A DNA stretch of 64,000 bases from Istiophorus platypterus (Eukaryota; Chordata; Actinopteri; Istiophoriformes; Istiophoridae), in the NCBI GenBank assembly GCA_016859345.1, contig CM029119.1, positions 4,185,609 through 4,249,608 of the forward strand, written 5' to 3'. A program made the position numbers and the translations under genes. Under the pieces are notes generated by a model. That model made no database searches, was not told the origin of the DNA, and worked only from the letters and a program-made list of their open reading frames with translations. This document shows positions 1-15,457 of the stretch, piece by piece. Numbering within the stretch: position 1 is the first letter of the stretch; the number at the start of each line of letters is the position of its first letter.

Positions 1-97
1 TATAGAAGGACAGCATGAAAGACCATGAGCAAGCAATGACCCTTTTCACTGGATGTGGATTAGTGATCAGTGCATGAAAGGATCATATATCACTTAC

Positions 98-3000
98 ATC
101 CATTTTGGTAATCAGGTCAGTTAGGAAATGCATCAGATCTTTCCTGTGGCTGCTCTCTGTGCAGAACAGTTTCACCAGCTCCCTGATACACGCACACAGA
201 AACAGGATTACAAATCATTGCAAGACAAACAAATGCACCAAAACAAATTCAGGTACGAGCCACAAACAGGTCTTGTCACAGTGATTTTTTTGTTGCGGCT
301 TCATAATGTTTGATTTCTTGTTGATAGGACCATATCAGTTATCGCACTGGGTGTTAATTTAAAATTTGGAATGCAGGGGTACAACATTTTCTCTCCTAAT
401 ATCAAATCTGATACCTTAACTCAGGCTTATTTGCCAGTATCCAGTTACTATTATATTTAAGTAGGGTAACACAAGACCTGGGGAAAACTAGGTCAGAATT
501 TACCAACGATAAGTTATCAAATAATAAACATGGTCTAGGCAGCTGTGGACGAATTTTCCAAATTAAAATTAGCAAAAATTAGCAATATATTGATTTAAAT
601 TAGAAAATGTCTAATCAAAGAATAGTAAACAAGTATTAAACAAACATTCAACTCCAACTCTGAGGAACACTTGGTTGATACACAGTGCTACAGACATATT
701 CCTGTCTCTACTGAAACAATACCAAGATACCCAGCCCCAACCAGCCCTCGTTGTAGTGTTTATTAGCTGTCATAATCCCCTCTCTGCATGATTCTAATTA
801 ATTATAAAAAAAAATATCTTAATTTTAGACGTAAAACTGTAACCCTGAGAAGAATTTGGTAAAAAAAATCATGGAAATTTAAATTGTTTCACGTCTTGCT
901 ATTGCAATGTCATTAAGATCATATCATTCATATCATCCGAATGCTTTGTGTTGTATATGTGTAAGTAATCCATCAAACTTCATGTAAGAAGCTTGAATGG
1001 TTAGAAAATGGAGTTGCTACTTTGGTGGAAGGAAGCTTACGAAAGGCTATTTTTCCACTCTGTCACGGCTTATTGATTTCATCTCTACTCTAGATGTAAA
1101 CATATTCAATAACTGTTTTATAAGTAAGCACAGTTTTACTTGTTACAAGAGAGAAGAAATTGAAGCTTGAAGAAGAGCAATGTGGGACTATGTTTTCTGA
1201 ATTAACTTTTTAATATGAAAGTGATGACTTTGTTTCGTTGGACCAACACATTAAGACAAAAAGGAATCGGTTTCAGAGCAAACCTGAGTGTTGCTACTCT
1301 ACAAACCTGCAGATATCCAGCCTTGCTGAGAGGTAATCCTTCTGGATGTAGAGCTCCTTCTCATCCTTCAGCAGACAGATCACATCCCGCACCTCCACCA
1401 CAGCTTCATCACTGTCAACAACATCCAGCTGGTAGCGAATGTAGAGCTTACCCACCTGTAAATACACAGACAGCAACTTCAGTTGTACAAAGAGCAGGTT
1501 CCAGATGACCAGAGTCAATCAAACCAATCCTGACTGATCAGGGACAGTTACAGTACTGATAACAACACTGGACTGTTACATTATCACCTCTTGTTTTGAT
1601 GATTTCAGAAAAACCCACTACTGAACTGTTCCTACTGAGCTTTTCTTCACTTACAAGACTGCATGTGGACAGTATTCAATAAACTGTAGTCTACTGACTA
1701 CAAAATTCAAATGGAATGACAAACTGAGTGTAAATTTGCCCTGAGCTTTGAATCTAGTAAATCTGACTTGTCAGATCGATTCTTGTGATCACGGTCAGAA
1801 ATTCTCCCACAACAGAGACTTTAGTCAGTAAGAACTACCTCCAGCTTCCAAACAACTGCTCTAAACCAATGAGTTGTGATCATCTGACCTGTGCAAAGTA
1901 TAAACGCTTGATTTTCTCTCCTATGTTGTTGTCAATCAGGTCTGAGTAGACGTCAGCCAGTTCATCATGGTGGTAGAGGAACCTCTGGATGTAGGGGATG
2001 ACCGAGCGCACCATGGCCTGCATGGCCGGACAGGGCCTCAGATTCTCGGTCTGAGGCTCAGTCTTGACACATTTGGACAGCGGACAGATACCACAGATGT
2101 TCATAAACAAAGCTCGGTCTCTCTCATTGAAGGTAGGTACCGTGTTAGCTCGTTCTCCTGGGACTGTATGACCTGATAGACATATATACACAAACATCCA
2201 GAGTCAGGATTTAATAAGGGTCATCACTGTCATATTTTTGGTTTAATTAAGAGTAATCACCTTGTAATCTAATGCTAAACCACCGTATATAATTATAAAA
2301 TATAGAAGCAGTATACCGTGGTTCCCAGTCCTACTCCTGGGAGCTGCCTTCTTCTCTGCTGGTGGCAGGTTGAGCAGGCAGACCTGCTTGTGAGGTTTAA
2401 ATATCTTCTCCAGCTCTCTGTTGTCAGCAATCATGGGTTTGCGTGCCAGACTCACCCAGCTGTTATCCTTGGTGGGGAAGACCCTCTTATCAGACACCAT
2501 TCCTGAAAAATGGCAAAAAGGAAAGTAGGATTCTTTTTTAGGTAATCTAAAAATATGTGTATCATGTCTTTCTGACTGAGATATGATGCAAATTGCAGCA
2601 ATCGGGTGCTATGGGCTTTAAAAGACCCTTAAATGCCTCCATGAACTCTGTGTCATAGCCGCTGCTACTACTGCAACTGTTTACTGTTTAGGGTAATGGG
2701 CCAAATAGCTTGAGTTAAATTATAGTAACAAACTTCACATCTTTAAATCATTAGCATTCACCTGTCCCTTTCACCCAACACAGTATCCTTGCTCTGTATC
2801 CCCCTCTGTGCCTCTCCTTTTATACATTCATTTGAACTCACTAAAAAATAAAAGTTTCCTGGTTGGGTGCAGACCACTTGACAACTTTTATCTTTGAGAA
2901 CACACATTTTCAGATGGTATTTCCCAGGGTCACTGATTACATTAGAATTATAGTTAACTAGCTGCTTTCAGTCTCCAGCTTAAAGTAAATCCAGACTGCA

Positions 3001-5043
3001 GTAACAAATTCTCCCCAGATGCTTTCAAAACATGTGCTGCACTGACAGATTGTGGATGATGCTCATTTGTTGCAAATCCTTGAAATACTCATATAGCCAG
3101 GCCAACCGAAAGATTGACAAACAGACTCAACAGATAATGAAGCGTATATTGTGTTTGTAACATCAATGTGTACACTTTACTCACCTTTCAACGTGGAGCA
3201 GTAACCAGGGTTAAGGTTGTACTGAGGGGTGTTTTCCTGATCTCCAGACATTTGAATTGTACACTTTTGAGCTGTTGAAGACATATAGATATATCATATT
3301 ATATTATATCATATTATATTTGAAGTAAGAGACAGAGGAATGCTGCACTATAATGTGTAAAGCCAGTCAGGAAGAAAATGTAAGAGTTGTTGAGCTGAGA
3401 GATAATGAGCTGCAGGCAGATGGGACATGAAGAGTAAGGAAATTTGTGAGTCATTGAATGCGAGATACTCTATGAAACAAAAGACTGGCAATCCAAATGT
3501 CCTCACCAAGTCTGGCATACAGCACCGACACATCCTGTAGCACTTCAGCAGTTGGTATGGGAGATGAGGAACAGATTAGCTCCAACAACCCGACATACTG
3601 CTTCATATTGGGGCTTTGATCCACATTCAGCAGCTATAGATATATCATCAGACACATGAATAGTGTGCATTAGCAATGGTGTAGTTTGGTCTAAAAATGT
3701 GCTAAAAACTGTGTGTGTATGTACAAACATATATTTAGGCCCCTTTTTCACCTGTCCTGTTCACCCTTTTTAAGCCATTCAACACTAAATCAATTCATAG
3801 AGCTAACATTTGCTTAATTGTTAGCCACTTACACATCATAAAATTGTCTTTTTTTTTTGCACAATCGATGATTGCAGGCTTAATTAGGAGCTTGCTTTTG
3901 TCTTTTCTGTCTGAACTCAAAACATCTTCGTTTCAAAAATAACTAAGAATTTTGTATCTTAATCTGCCATTGCTATCAGGGAAAGGTCAATTTAACAGCT
4001 TAATGAGTCTAAGAACCATGAGTAAACAAACATTTTACAAATGTAGGGAAATTACTTGAGCTAAAAGTAGCTAAAAAAAAAAAAGGACTGTTCTTGGAAA
4101 AAAAAATTAACAGTTTTTACCTGCTGTTGTAACTTACTCTCATAAAGAAGTCTTTCATGCCTTCCAGAGGGCTATAGAAGGGAGCCAGGACTTTCGGCTG
4201 CTGAACGGAGCTGTCTGGTCCATTAGTCAGCTGTTTGTAGCGCGGAAACATCGTTGTCGGGTCACTCCAGCACACCTCCTTCAGGTGGTAGAAGCGTCCT
4301 AAACACCAGTTGTCAGCGCGCCTGGGGAAGCAAAGTTTTACTTGTGGCTTCGAGTGTTTAAATTTTTACATTAACCTGAAAAACTGAATGCATACAGTTG
4401 ACCATGTACCTGTTATACTCTATGAACACAGCAGGGGTATGCTGGAACAGCTCCTTCAGGCTGCTCTGGGGACAGTTTGTATACAGATAGCTGTAGACAC
4501 TGTGAATATGCTGAACTGTGGAGGTGAAATTGGCCCCCTCTGACTCATCCCCAGGTGATCTCTGCTCCTGGTCATCTGCCTCTGGTTTGACACACCACTC
4601 CTTCAGGTAGTTAATCAAAGCTTCCACTGAGATACTTTGTCTCATTCCTAAAGGATTGAAAAAGACAGTGACAGACCACCTATTATGTATATGACTAAAA
4701 TAACCTGCAGTAAATATAGGCTGACCCATAACTCAAGCTGACAGAGATCTCCACCATAGTAGACACATTTTTACCTAGAGCTCTGCTAAAGTCGCTGGGT
4801 TGAATGTCCACATAATACACATGAGTCCCCAACAGGCTCCTGACCTCAGGTGAGGTCAGGTAGACTGAGTTTGGACAGAGGTACTTTGTCTCCTGCTGCT
4901 CTCCTTCCATTGGGCGATAGGCTGGGACCCATTCAAGGTGACACAAGGAGTGATAGAAGGAGGACTTGGCACCTTGATTTGCCTTGATTGGTCGTCCTTC
5001 ACTGTCAATCACTTGGGCTGAGACGTACTGAGAGTAGCAGTGT
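98..5043 (-). CDS. Coding exons 32-40: NO VEIN-like distal region, truncated by window edge
   Basis: Nine exons: 4,775-5,043; 4,410-4,647; 4,138-4,321; 3,507-3,633; 3,185-3,271; 2,335-2,502; 1,889-2,172; 1,307-1,455; 98-182 (residues about 2051-2581). Motifs include LEWVPAY, TSPEVRSLLGTHVYYVDI, DNWCLGRFYHL, VFPTKDNSWVSL and YIRYQLDVVDSDEAV. The small exon 98-182 is supported by acceptor TATCAG, donor GTAAGT and matching phase 2. It ends in phase 0, so further exons lie left of the window, expected to include the C-terminal DUF3883-type domain (not seen here). Confidence 0.8.
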
Positions 5044-7412
5044 CTGAAAGAATGAGAAAGGTTCTGGTCAATAATGGTTGCAGAGATTTTCAAACCTTCT
5101 CAACAGTGCTAGGGAACATAGTAACAGAAAAGTTGCTACCTCAAAATGACCACTTATTTACCAAGATGCATTTAATACACTCCTGTATGTATTATCATAT
5201 AACTACAGAGATCCTACGATTACTATGCATCCTCAGCTGCAGCTCAGGACTGTGTGACCTACATTCCCTTGGAGAATATACAGCACTCAGCAGCACTGCA
5301 CATGCTTAAAGATCAGGATTAAATGCACTGAGAGGTTCTGATCTATGCTCAAACTGACCAGTGTACACTCCACATGTGCCAACAGAGCTGGGGTTAAAGA
5401 AAAATGAAGTGACTGTAGTTTCCATTTGCCCTGTGTGAGACATACCACCAAATGTAGAGTTTACCTGCCTTTATTCTAAGGTATTACCCTATAAATAAGA
5501 ATAGGTATAAAAATTATGGATACAAAGATTTTGTTTGTTGTATGCAGAGTATTTCTCCCCTAGAGCCATTGATATGTCACTTTACTTGTAATGAATACCT
5601 GGAGGATCAGTTTTCTTCCAACTAGGTTTATATCTTCTAATGATTTCCAGACACAAAACAGTCAAACTTTGTTTGTCCTGAAGGGGCACACTAATTTTTT
5701 GTGTCTGAAATTTAACATCCGAAAAGGGAGTGAAAACAGCAGCACTGACACACACTCTTTTATCTGACACAAAAGAGTCAGACTAGTTACACAGTTAAAG
5801 TTACGTTATAATATTATTTATCTTTACAGAAAAAATCTAGTCAAAGGAGTTTTATAAAATTCTGACATATCACTTATTAATCTATTTAGCTGATGACATT
5901 ATGCTATTTAACTTTCATCGATTATAACCTTTCCCTTCCAGAATGAATACATTCTTTCAGTTCAGAAAGTGACTTCACCTCAATAATATTCAAATGATAT
6001 TCAAGAATTATTTAAACTTATGTTATTATTCAGATATCATAAGTAAGGCAGTCAAAATTGTTAACTGAAATGAATTTCAGTGAGGCGCATTTGAGGGCTG
6101 GTTCGGACCCATACCATCCAACACTTTAAATTCTGGTGCTGATTAGCAATACTTTAATAAACCATGCTACTGAAAATTCAGACCAGGAAAAAATAAAGCA
6201 GAGGTGGATTTGTGAATAACATAATGTGTACAGCTGTGGTCTAAAACTTAAAGTCATATGTTGGGAAACTGTAGGAAGTCGTGTAAAGTATAATTGCGAA
6301 ATGCTAAAATATGCGAAAATGATGGTGTGATCCTTCAATTATTCATCCAATTGTGATATACAATAGTTGCTGGTAGGGCAGGTCACACAGGAGATAATGT
6401 AACCTTTAACTCCCTTACTGCACTTCCAATGGCAGTGTGCATTGTTCATTTGTATGAGTTTGTGAGCTTGGGTGTCCTCCTTACCTGAGCTTCTGTCCTC
6501 TACTCACACACATGTATAACAGTAACTAAGGAGATGGGGCAGTGCTAAGAACTACTAAATCCAGATGATCAATCCCAAGAATCATATCAATCCCCAGAAT
6601 CATCTGTCTGGTGACGCCACCAAAACAAAAGGCTCGTGGCACCAGTTTTCTCCCAGGGAAAAAGAATAACTTTTAACTTAACCCCTAGTAATCACTTAGT
6701 GGCCATGGTAGAAATTACTACCTGACCATGACTAACCCCAATGCCATTATCTCTAACCATTAAATTTCCAAAAACATAACAGATACCCACTGAATGCACC
6801 TGCTCCTAAAATGGGCCAATATCCACTGGGCAGAACAAAGGCACAGGAGGAGAAATATGTGTGTCAGTTTGTGACAATGAATTTGTGTATTACCCAGTTT
6901 CCCAGTTGGCTGCCAGCAGCTCTAGTAAGGCTATTCTCTGCTGCAGAAGGAGGGAGTCAGGCAGCTTGGCTGTGACCAAGGCATGAAACTCCTCGCAGGG
7001 GTAGTCATCGATAACACAACCGTCCCCAGGGTTTTGCTGCCACATTGCACTTTCAACTGACCAAGGGCTGGAGGCCTGGAAAGGGTGGAGGAGGAGGAGG
7101 GGGAACAGAGAAAGGATTAAACAAAACACAACTTGAAAATGTTCAGTTGTTTAACTTGTCTTGTAGACTTTGCCAAACGTGTTACAGTTCTAAGTTATCT
7201 ATCAAAAGCTTCCAACTTGTTCTACAATCCAAACCAGAACCAAGAGATTTGATCACATTACACTGAACCTGATCTCTGTCCATTGGCTGCCCATACACAC
7301 CAGGACCAATTGTAAAGTCCTCATCCTGCTGACCTCCAAAACGCTACATATGCTAACACCTGTCAACTTCTGTCTCACTCTTATCCATCCCCTGAATTCT
7401 CACTCACTCACA

Positions 7413-7473
<61 letters not shown>

Positions 7474-9466
7474 CCCAAAAAAGGCCCACTTCAAAACTGT
7501 TCTCTCTCTCAATGTAAATTTTAACATCCGCAATTCCACAACTGGCAAACCTACACCTCCTAATGATGGCTATGCTGCAAAAAAATTTCCTGAACTGTTG
7601 ACATGGTCTAGAATGAACTGTAGACCTTAGATTAGAGTGTTTTGGCACTAGTTCTAAAATCACATGTTATAATGCACTTAAAATGAATCTTGACTGGACT
7701 TTTTTCCTCCATCAGCTTATTCACAAATTGATATTCATGTTCTGACACTGAATCAAACACAGCATTGACAACATATAAGAAAGAAAGCCAGCTGTAAAAT
7801 ATGTACCGCTATTGCATTAAAAGATTTTAATGATGTGACTAATGAGATAGAAGTCATCTTTGAACCTATGAAACCTTCCAATATTATGTGGAGCAAAAGT
7901 CCCACAATGACTCATGGTATCATGACAAATCCACATACTGTCCCTTTTATCTGTGGCCCAGGCTAAAACAGGCATCAGGCATGTCTGACCTGCGCAGCCT
8001 CAGATCTGTCTGTGACACGTCCCACAAGCCACCTGCTTTTTCTGCTCATCTTCAAAGCAGCAACTGATCTCTCTAGTCTTTGTGTGACTCATAATCGTTA
8101 GCATCTTCATCCTTTAATCAGTCACAGTTAGTTTTTAATGCAGACAAAGGTTCTGTTCCTCAGGTGTCCACGCAACCAGTAAATATTGTGTCTATATACA
8201 ACATATCCATAGCCTTTTACCCTTGAACTCACAGGTGAGGCTGTCATTACCTTGACTTAGTCTTTTTATGCCAGTATAAATGCATCTTTACAGCATGAGC
8301 TGAGTGTGATCTCTAAAAAGCTGAGTTAACAGTGCAGCAATGTCCTCCTCACCAGTTCTTTAGCAGTGAGTGTTCGTCTCTCTTTGCGGATGATGAGACT
8401 GTCTCTGACTCCCAGTCTGCTGAAAAGCTCTCTCCATCCTGCCACATCATCGTCTGTCTTCACATAGCAGGGACTCAGCAAGGTCCAATTACAGCCTGGA
8501 GTAGAAAGAGTAGCAGTGGTATAAGTGCTTATAGGAGGCAGAACAATAAAATAAATACTATAACAAGACCAAAGTCAGAAATAAAAGTAAGTAAGTAAAA
8601 TATGTGAGCAGGTAAAGGAGATGATAAAAAAAACAAGGACAGGAAGGAATACAGTGCAAACCTTCTGATATCAGTAAATCATTCAAACCAAGTGTAGCAG
8701 TAGTGTAATCAATCAAATATCACTGGGGATATCCTGCACTGCTTTTATGGCCACAAGGTAAACTGCTAGACAGAACCAAAGCTTTCACAGTTTCTGGCAA
8801 TAGTGCATGGTGAGAAGAGCTGAGGCCTGAGGGTGAAAAATCACTTGAAACATAACTTCCTCAGAAACGGCCACTGGGAAATAAAATCTGAGAAAAAAAA
8901 TATTAGCTTGTCTTGGCTTATTTTACAGTAATCAATAACTTCTCAAACAATTAGTTAATTAACTCGTAAGCTGAGCAACTATTTTGACAATCTTTAAATT
9001 TAAAGACTGGCAGTTAAAATAAAATCGTTCATAATAGTATTTTCAACAAAAAGCATTCAAATAAATCTGTGCAGCTGGCTGTTTTTGTAATGCAGGGTTG
9101 TCATTAAGATCAACATTTAAAAATGTAGCTGTGTCACTGTCTTTAATATAACTGTGCAATGGACAATTGTATTATTCAGAAAAATGAAAGCACTGGATGA
9201 GAATTATTGTTAGGAGATACTCAACATTAAATGCCTCAGATCGTGATCACTGTCACAAAAACATGAGCAGGATGCCCCTTGTTAACAAGCATAATACTCT
9301 TAGAGGTCAATGGCTTTGGCTCAAAAAACCTCTAAGTGATGTTTTAAAATAGGCAGAAGCACAGTAAAGGGAGCATTCGTTTGTGAATTTAGCCCCTCTC
9401 TCTTTTCCAAAGTGTAGGAAAAGTATTCTGATCCATTTTCCATAACACATTGTCCACTCCATTACC

Positions 9467-9512
<46 letters not shown>

Positions 9513-9770
9513 CTTAACATAGTGACAAATCACTTTCTTCACAGAAGAAAATACACAAATATCCACACACTCACAGCTGATATTCAAAATATCCATAGCA
9601 GAAAAGAGAAATAGCTGGGAACAGTAGGAAACAAGCCTTGCTGGTTTTCTGGAGCCAATACAGACACTAAACAATAACTGGAGAAGCACAAGTTTGCATT
9701 TTCACTTGTATCATCTTTTCCCCTTTTTTCTCTAATTTACAGACACAGTACACACGCAAGTTTGTGTGTG

Positions 9771-9802
<32 letters not shown>

Positions 9803-11031
9803 AGCATCAAGAACTTTGTTTGTCTGTACCAGGAAGTTTCTTTGGCAGGTTGATGTTGCCGTACTCCTCAGAGAAATGTACCCTGTCCAGTCCTGGGCAC
9901 AGTAGACCCCTGCTGGTGAGGACTGGTAGTGCAATGTCTGAGTACTCCTGGCTGGAGAGAGAATGCTGCTTGATGAAAACCAAGTAGCTCACCACCACTG
10001 CCTCGGGCTTTGTCTAATGGTGATGACGATGAATCAGTGTGGAATGAAGGGGTCACAGAAAATGAGAGAAAGAAAGAAAGAACAAAAGAAAGAAAGAAAG
10101 ACATTTAAGCCAAATACAATACAGCATTATTTTTTTAAGCAAAAGACTTGCAAAGCAAAATTAGCATAAAACCATTATTGTGACACTTTACAATTTACAG
10201 ATAAGGAAAACCCAGTTAATCCAGTATATTCAGCATACTACCTTCCATTTGTTGTTCCTTATTGAGGGGTAGATGTGCTGCTCCAGCACCTCTTGAGGTT
10301 CCAGTTCATGAACTCCGAGTCGTTTAAGCAGCTCTTGAACCTGCTGACTTTCAAGGGGCTCCACACAGCTCAGAAGAGAGGGATGAACTACGTTTACATC
10401 CTTGTATAGTGCAGACAGTGGTTCTGTGAAAAGACATTGAATTAGGAGAAGCTGATTTAGAACCATAACAAACTGTGGCTTCAAAAAGATCATGTCATTT
10501 CCCAGACACTGGCAACAAACACTAAACTTTTTGAATTATTGAGTTAAGGAGTTTTTTCATTTTGGATGAACATGTAAAGGTTTATTGAATTTAACTTACA
10601 GTGATACTAATAAATGTCATTGTAGTTCATTTCCTAATTTACGTTCCATTAAGAGATTATTTTGTAACAGATGTTAAGTGAAGCAGAGGACCGCTGTCTC
10701 AACAAAATGTTTTAGTCTCATTTTGAACTCTAAAGTAGAAAATATGCAATTTCTTATGAGTCTTAATTTCTTGCATTTCTAAATTTCCATTTAGCTGTTT
10801 CCTTGGGGGGTTCAAGAAGGCAACCGAATGTGTGTTTTTAACACATTTACACACTCTATAAACACATAAATATGTGTAAGCGAAAAACTCCACTGGCCTA
10901 CTTTCTGAGACTGGCATCGGAAATAAAATTTCTTCTCTGATCTCTTAACTGCTTATTATATTTCAAGAAAACACGGTGTTTAACTCAGTTGTCTGGCTGA
11001 AGTTATCAAACACACTCACACACACACACAT

Positions 11032-11062
<31 letters not shown>

Positions 11063-14000
11063 CTGTCCACTTCACCTTTAACTAGATCTCTTGCCTCACC
11101 CATACTCTGTGCATGTTTAAAGGATGCTGTAAAACAATCACTGCAGAAAGTTAATTGTAATCTTTAAGAAATCAATCAAGAACCATTATTAATAATATTA
11201 AACATTAAACATTTGGATTGTTGGTCAGATGAGACCAACTGTGAAAATATGACAAGATATCACTTTGGACCTTGGGAACTTGTAATGGCCATAATTCTGA
11301 TCACACCCTCACCACTCACCTCTTATTGAAAGCTAATGAAAGTAGCATACTAGTTTATTAGTTTTATCTAATCAGTTCCTTGACCTGATTTTTCTGACTT
11401 AAAGACATTAGTACCGAGTTGTTTATGAAGACTACACGCTACATACAGGCAGCTCATTGCAGCTGGCAGGAAGCTTACATCAGGGTTTGAAAATCAATTA
11501 TTCATGCCTGCCATTCTAAACCTCTGCTTCGGGTATTGTTTTTGAATGTGATGACGCACAACACCGGTAGCGTTGCTCCACTTTTGTGTGTGCATGTTCT
11601 GATTTGAGTGGCTGTATGTCTGCTTATTCTTAGACAGAGGTCAAGTTGGTCATACACCTACCTTTCTGCCTTCAGTGTCTGTGAATGTGCTGACTTTTAA
11701 CAGAGCAGACACAGCTGTAGACCCAGGTCCTTTAACAGAGACTTTGATATATAATGTTTCTATAACTACTCAGACATCAGAAAAGAAAGTTTGAATCTGT
11801 TCTCCAGCCTGAAACACCACATCTGCCTATCTATCTTGATCTAAATGTATCACATAAATAAAGGTGCTATATTTATTCAGTTCTGCAAACGTTTCACCGC
11901 AGAGCTTTCTCAGCACAGATGAGAGAGATTAACATGTGTACCTCTCACCATCACCAAAGTGATACATATTATTTATTTATATTCTAAAAGTAACCCTAAT
12001 GAAATACTTAAAAAAAAATAAAACATTTGTAAGTCAAGATTATTTGGCCTTTCTGATGGACACCAAAACAAGATATCATCTGGAATCAAAAAAAACAATC
12101 ACAGACCCACGCTTTTGTTGTCCTGAGAAGGGTGGATTGAGGTCTATGAGATTACTGCTTCCACAAACTATTTCTAACAACTCTTATAATATATTCTGGA
12201 AATTTATAATTTCAATAAATAATTGTAGTATGATATAACTGTGTTTGTGTATATGCTCAAAAAGTAATTACCTGTCTGAGGTTGAGCTTTCTTTTTCTTG
12301 GTCTTGGTTTCTTTTATTGGAAAGAACACACCCCCCCCACTCAGTGCCACCACACGTCCATCAGCCAAGGGGATTATAGGTAGATTTTTGAGGGTCTGCA
12401 AGATGGAGTCTACCTCTCCGTAGCCGTGCTCCAGAGCACGGAAGTTGCAAACTAGCAGCCTGGCCAGCTTTCGCAGACCACCATCTACAAAAGGGCACAG
12501 GAATTGTGTCTAAAACTAACTGAATTATACATTCTATAGAAAGTTGCCACATTTTCAATACTGCTATTAACTGTGAGTGGCTGTGTCAGGGTGTTTGCCC
12601 TGACCTCACACATCTTACATGAATGGTTTTTCTGAAAAACAAATTTTTGCAGCCCGATAAACCAAAATACAACCAGATCTGGAGTATCTGAGAATGAAAA
12701 TGCCTCCCCTTCGAATATGATATTACCTCTCACTACTAAAGACAGACCCATTCCACATAATATACCCACTATATACCCACATATTATACCCAGTAATGCA
12801 TCTGAGCTTTTGGTATATTATTGTAACTTTCACCTTCTTGTGTCAGTGTAAGTATGAGCGTAAATTTAGTGGTAGTACATTACATATTGCACAATCATTT
12901 TATGCTCTGCCATAATATTTCTGTCTATCCATTAAAGTTCTTCGCTTTCTCTCTGTCTCTCTTCAAATACACTCTAAGTGCACACACCTGAATGGATACC
13001 TTCCACCCTCATCAACTCCTTGGCCATGGCTGTGGTTACCGTGGTAACATCTGATCCCTGCAGGAATCGGACTCCTAGGTGAGTGAGCAAGGAGGTGGAT
13101 GGGGCAGGGCTCAAACCCCGATGGAGATAGGACAGAGACAGATGTCTTTCAAGCTCGTCTCCATCAATCACCTCACGGATCACGGCGTCCTGACAGATGG
13201 CCACCTGGGACGGCAGCTTGTACACGATTTTACCATCTGGGACAGAATGAAATTGCAGGTTTAGATACAGTATTTTTGATTTCTACTATAACAATGCAGA
13301 GCTCACAGCGTTGGTATACCAGAAACATTTATTACATTTTTTTAATGACTGTTTTTTAATTTTTCAGGTTTTAAATTTTAAACTTGTAAGTAATACCTGA
13401 GCTGAGTGTAGGCAGGAAGGCCTTTCCCCTAAGCAGTTGAATAATCTGCCCAGCAACAGGCTTGAAGAAGTCCAAAACCTCATCAGGCAGGGGGATAAAG
13501 TACAGGAATTGGCAGAGGCCCTTCAGCCCCCTGAACTCTGGGTGAGCCTGGAAAGAGGAGCAAAGAGGATACTAGTTAAAAGACCAACAATACCTTAAAA
13601 CCAATGACTAATGAATGCTATTAGTCAACATCATTGCATCATGGTTTGAACATCCTGCAGTTGTGCAAAAGAATTCAGAATCAGAATCTGACTGTTATCT
13701 CATATTACATAAATTCTCATATAGTGGAAAGAGCTTTTATGTAACTCAACCCTAAAGAGTTGAACGCCTGTATTGGAAACAGTCTAATATCAGAAACAGG
13801 CCTCTATATTTTAAGGAAAAAAATTGCTGTAAGTTTTAATGCTACACTTCCTCCATGTTTACCTATTTTCTTGAGAATTTCATCATAATGTACAATTCCA
13901 CAATACTAAATCCATCAATCCAACAACATTCATGTACCACTCACCATCTGATTTTCTGTCTTTTAGCTGAGAGAAAAGGCTATTCTCATTCATCAACTAT

Positions 14001-14122
14001 GTCCAGTTTTGTCATGTCAATCAAGATTATTGCTGTTAAACCACTGTCAATGAAACTCACCACTCCCTGCTCATATTTTCATAATCAGCTGAACAATTGG
14101 ACACACTATTGGACACACTTTT

Positions 14123-14191
<69 letters not shown>

Positions 14192-15412
14192 CAAGAGAGA
14201 GAGATGAATAATATCTAAATTTCAACTTTGAATTTTATTTACTTAGTCATGAATGTGTAAGTTTTAAGGGAAAAAAAATATGTTTGTAACCAAGTTTTCA
14301 GAAGCTTTAAAAGTATTTTAGTTATTCAAAGGGCATAATCCCTCCCGCTCTGTTTAAGATTTTAATTAGAAGCTGCTCCTATACTTGTTGAATAAAAACA
14401 GTTTGTTTTAACTACAAAAAGAGTAGCAGAGTTATGGACACAACTCTGTTGTACTAAAGGAATTATGCTGAGGAAATGTACATTATTCTGAGTTTACTAT
14501 GTAACGTGCTAAAGATAAGGCAATTTCATCCCTCTTCTATTTTTTTTTTTTCCTTTTAAGTTGTAAACTATACTATACTGATTATTATGGTCTTCCTCAG
14601 TGTCTAACCTTGTCTTAGTCAATGATAGGTTTTTTACAATCTGTTATTCTCTGTTTAAGTTGCTGTAATCTCTTTTTATCTGTCAAAGATCAGATCTCCT
14701 TGATGGGATCATTAAAGTCACATCTCCTCTCATTTGTTCTTTCAGTGACATTCCTTACAGTGAAGACATCCATGGCCTGAAGGAAAAGTTTTGGTATCTC
14801 AGAACGAAGCCACTGGTTCCAGGAGCTGTCTCTGTCAACATCTTCACGAGAGGAAGGGATGTCGAAGTCACCTGGAGAACAGTGTCAAGTGAGTGTCACA
14901 TGCTTCTTCACAGACTGTGTGCTTCATGGCTTTGATTTATACTTCTCACCTTGGATAATGAAACGGAAGCCAAAACTGCGAAGGGGCAGGTAGGCGAAGA
15001 CAGGCTGTTTCTGAGGCTGGCATATGATGTCACTTCCTGTGTTGTCGCTGCCAAGCTGGAAAGCCAGGGCAAGCTCAGTTGATTCAACATCCTCTTTGAT
15101 CTGAAGGTGAAACAGATCAGTGTCAACATGGATGCAAGAGTTCACAAACAGGCTGACTTCTTACAGAATTGGATCTTGGTGCCCCATAAGATGTGGCTGC
15201 TTGAAAAAGACGAGCACAGAATGTTTCAACATATTTTCTCTCAGTGACATTCACAACTTCTCTTACATAACTTAACTGCAGATAACAGATCACAGGTTAA
15301 CTGCCTCTGGGAAATTGAGGAAGAAAAATAACTGAAGAAGAGAGTAGCAGGGATTATAGCATCCTTTCAGGCAGCAAGATCATTAAAATCTGCTTGGAGG
15401 TGTTTATGTGCT

Positions 15413-15457
<45 letters not shown>

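Noticed and set aside
5582..5770. 62-codon minus-strand ORF between coding exons
   Set aside because: No matching splice phase and no protein pattern; treated as intron.
7400..7663. ORFs running through CA/GT repeats (also near 9,462, 9,766, 15,408 and 54,000)
   Set aside because: Open only because dinucleotide repeats lack stops; no protein pattern outside the repeat.
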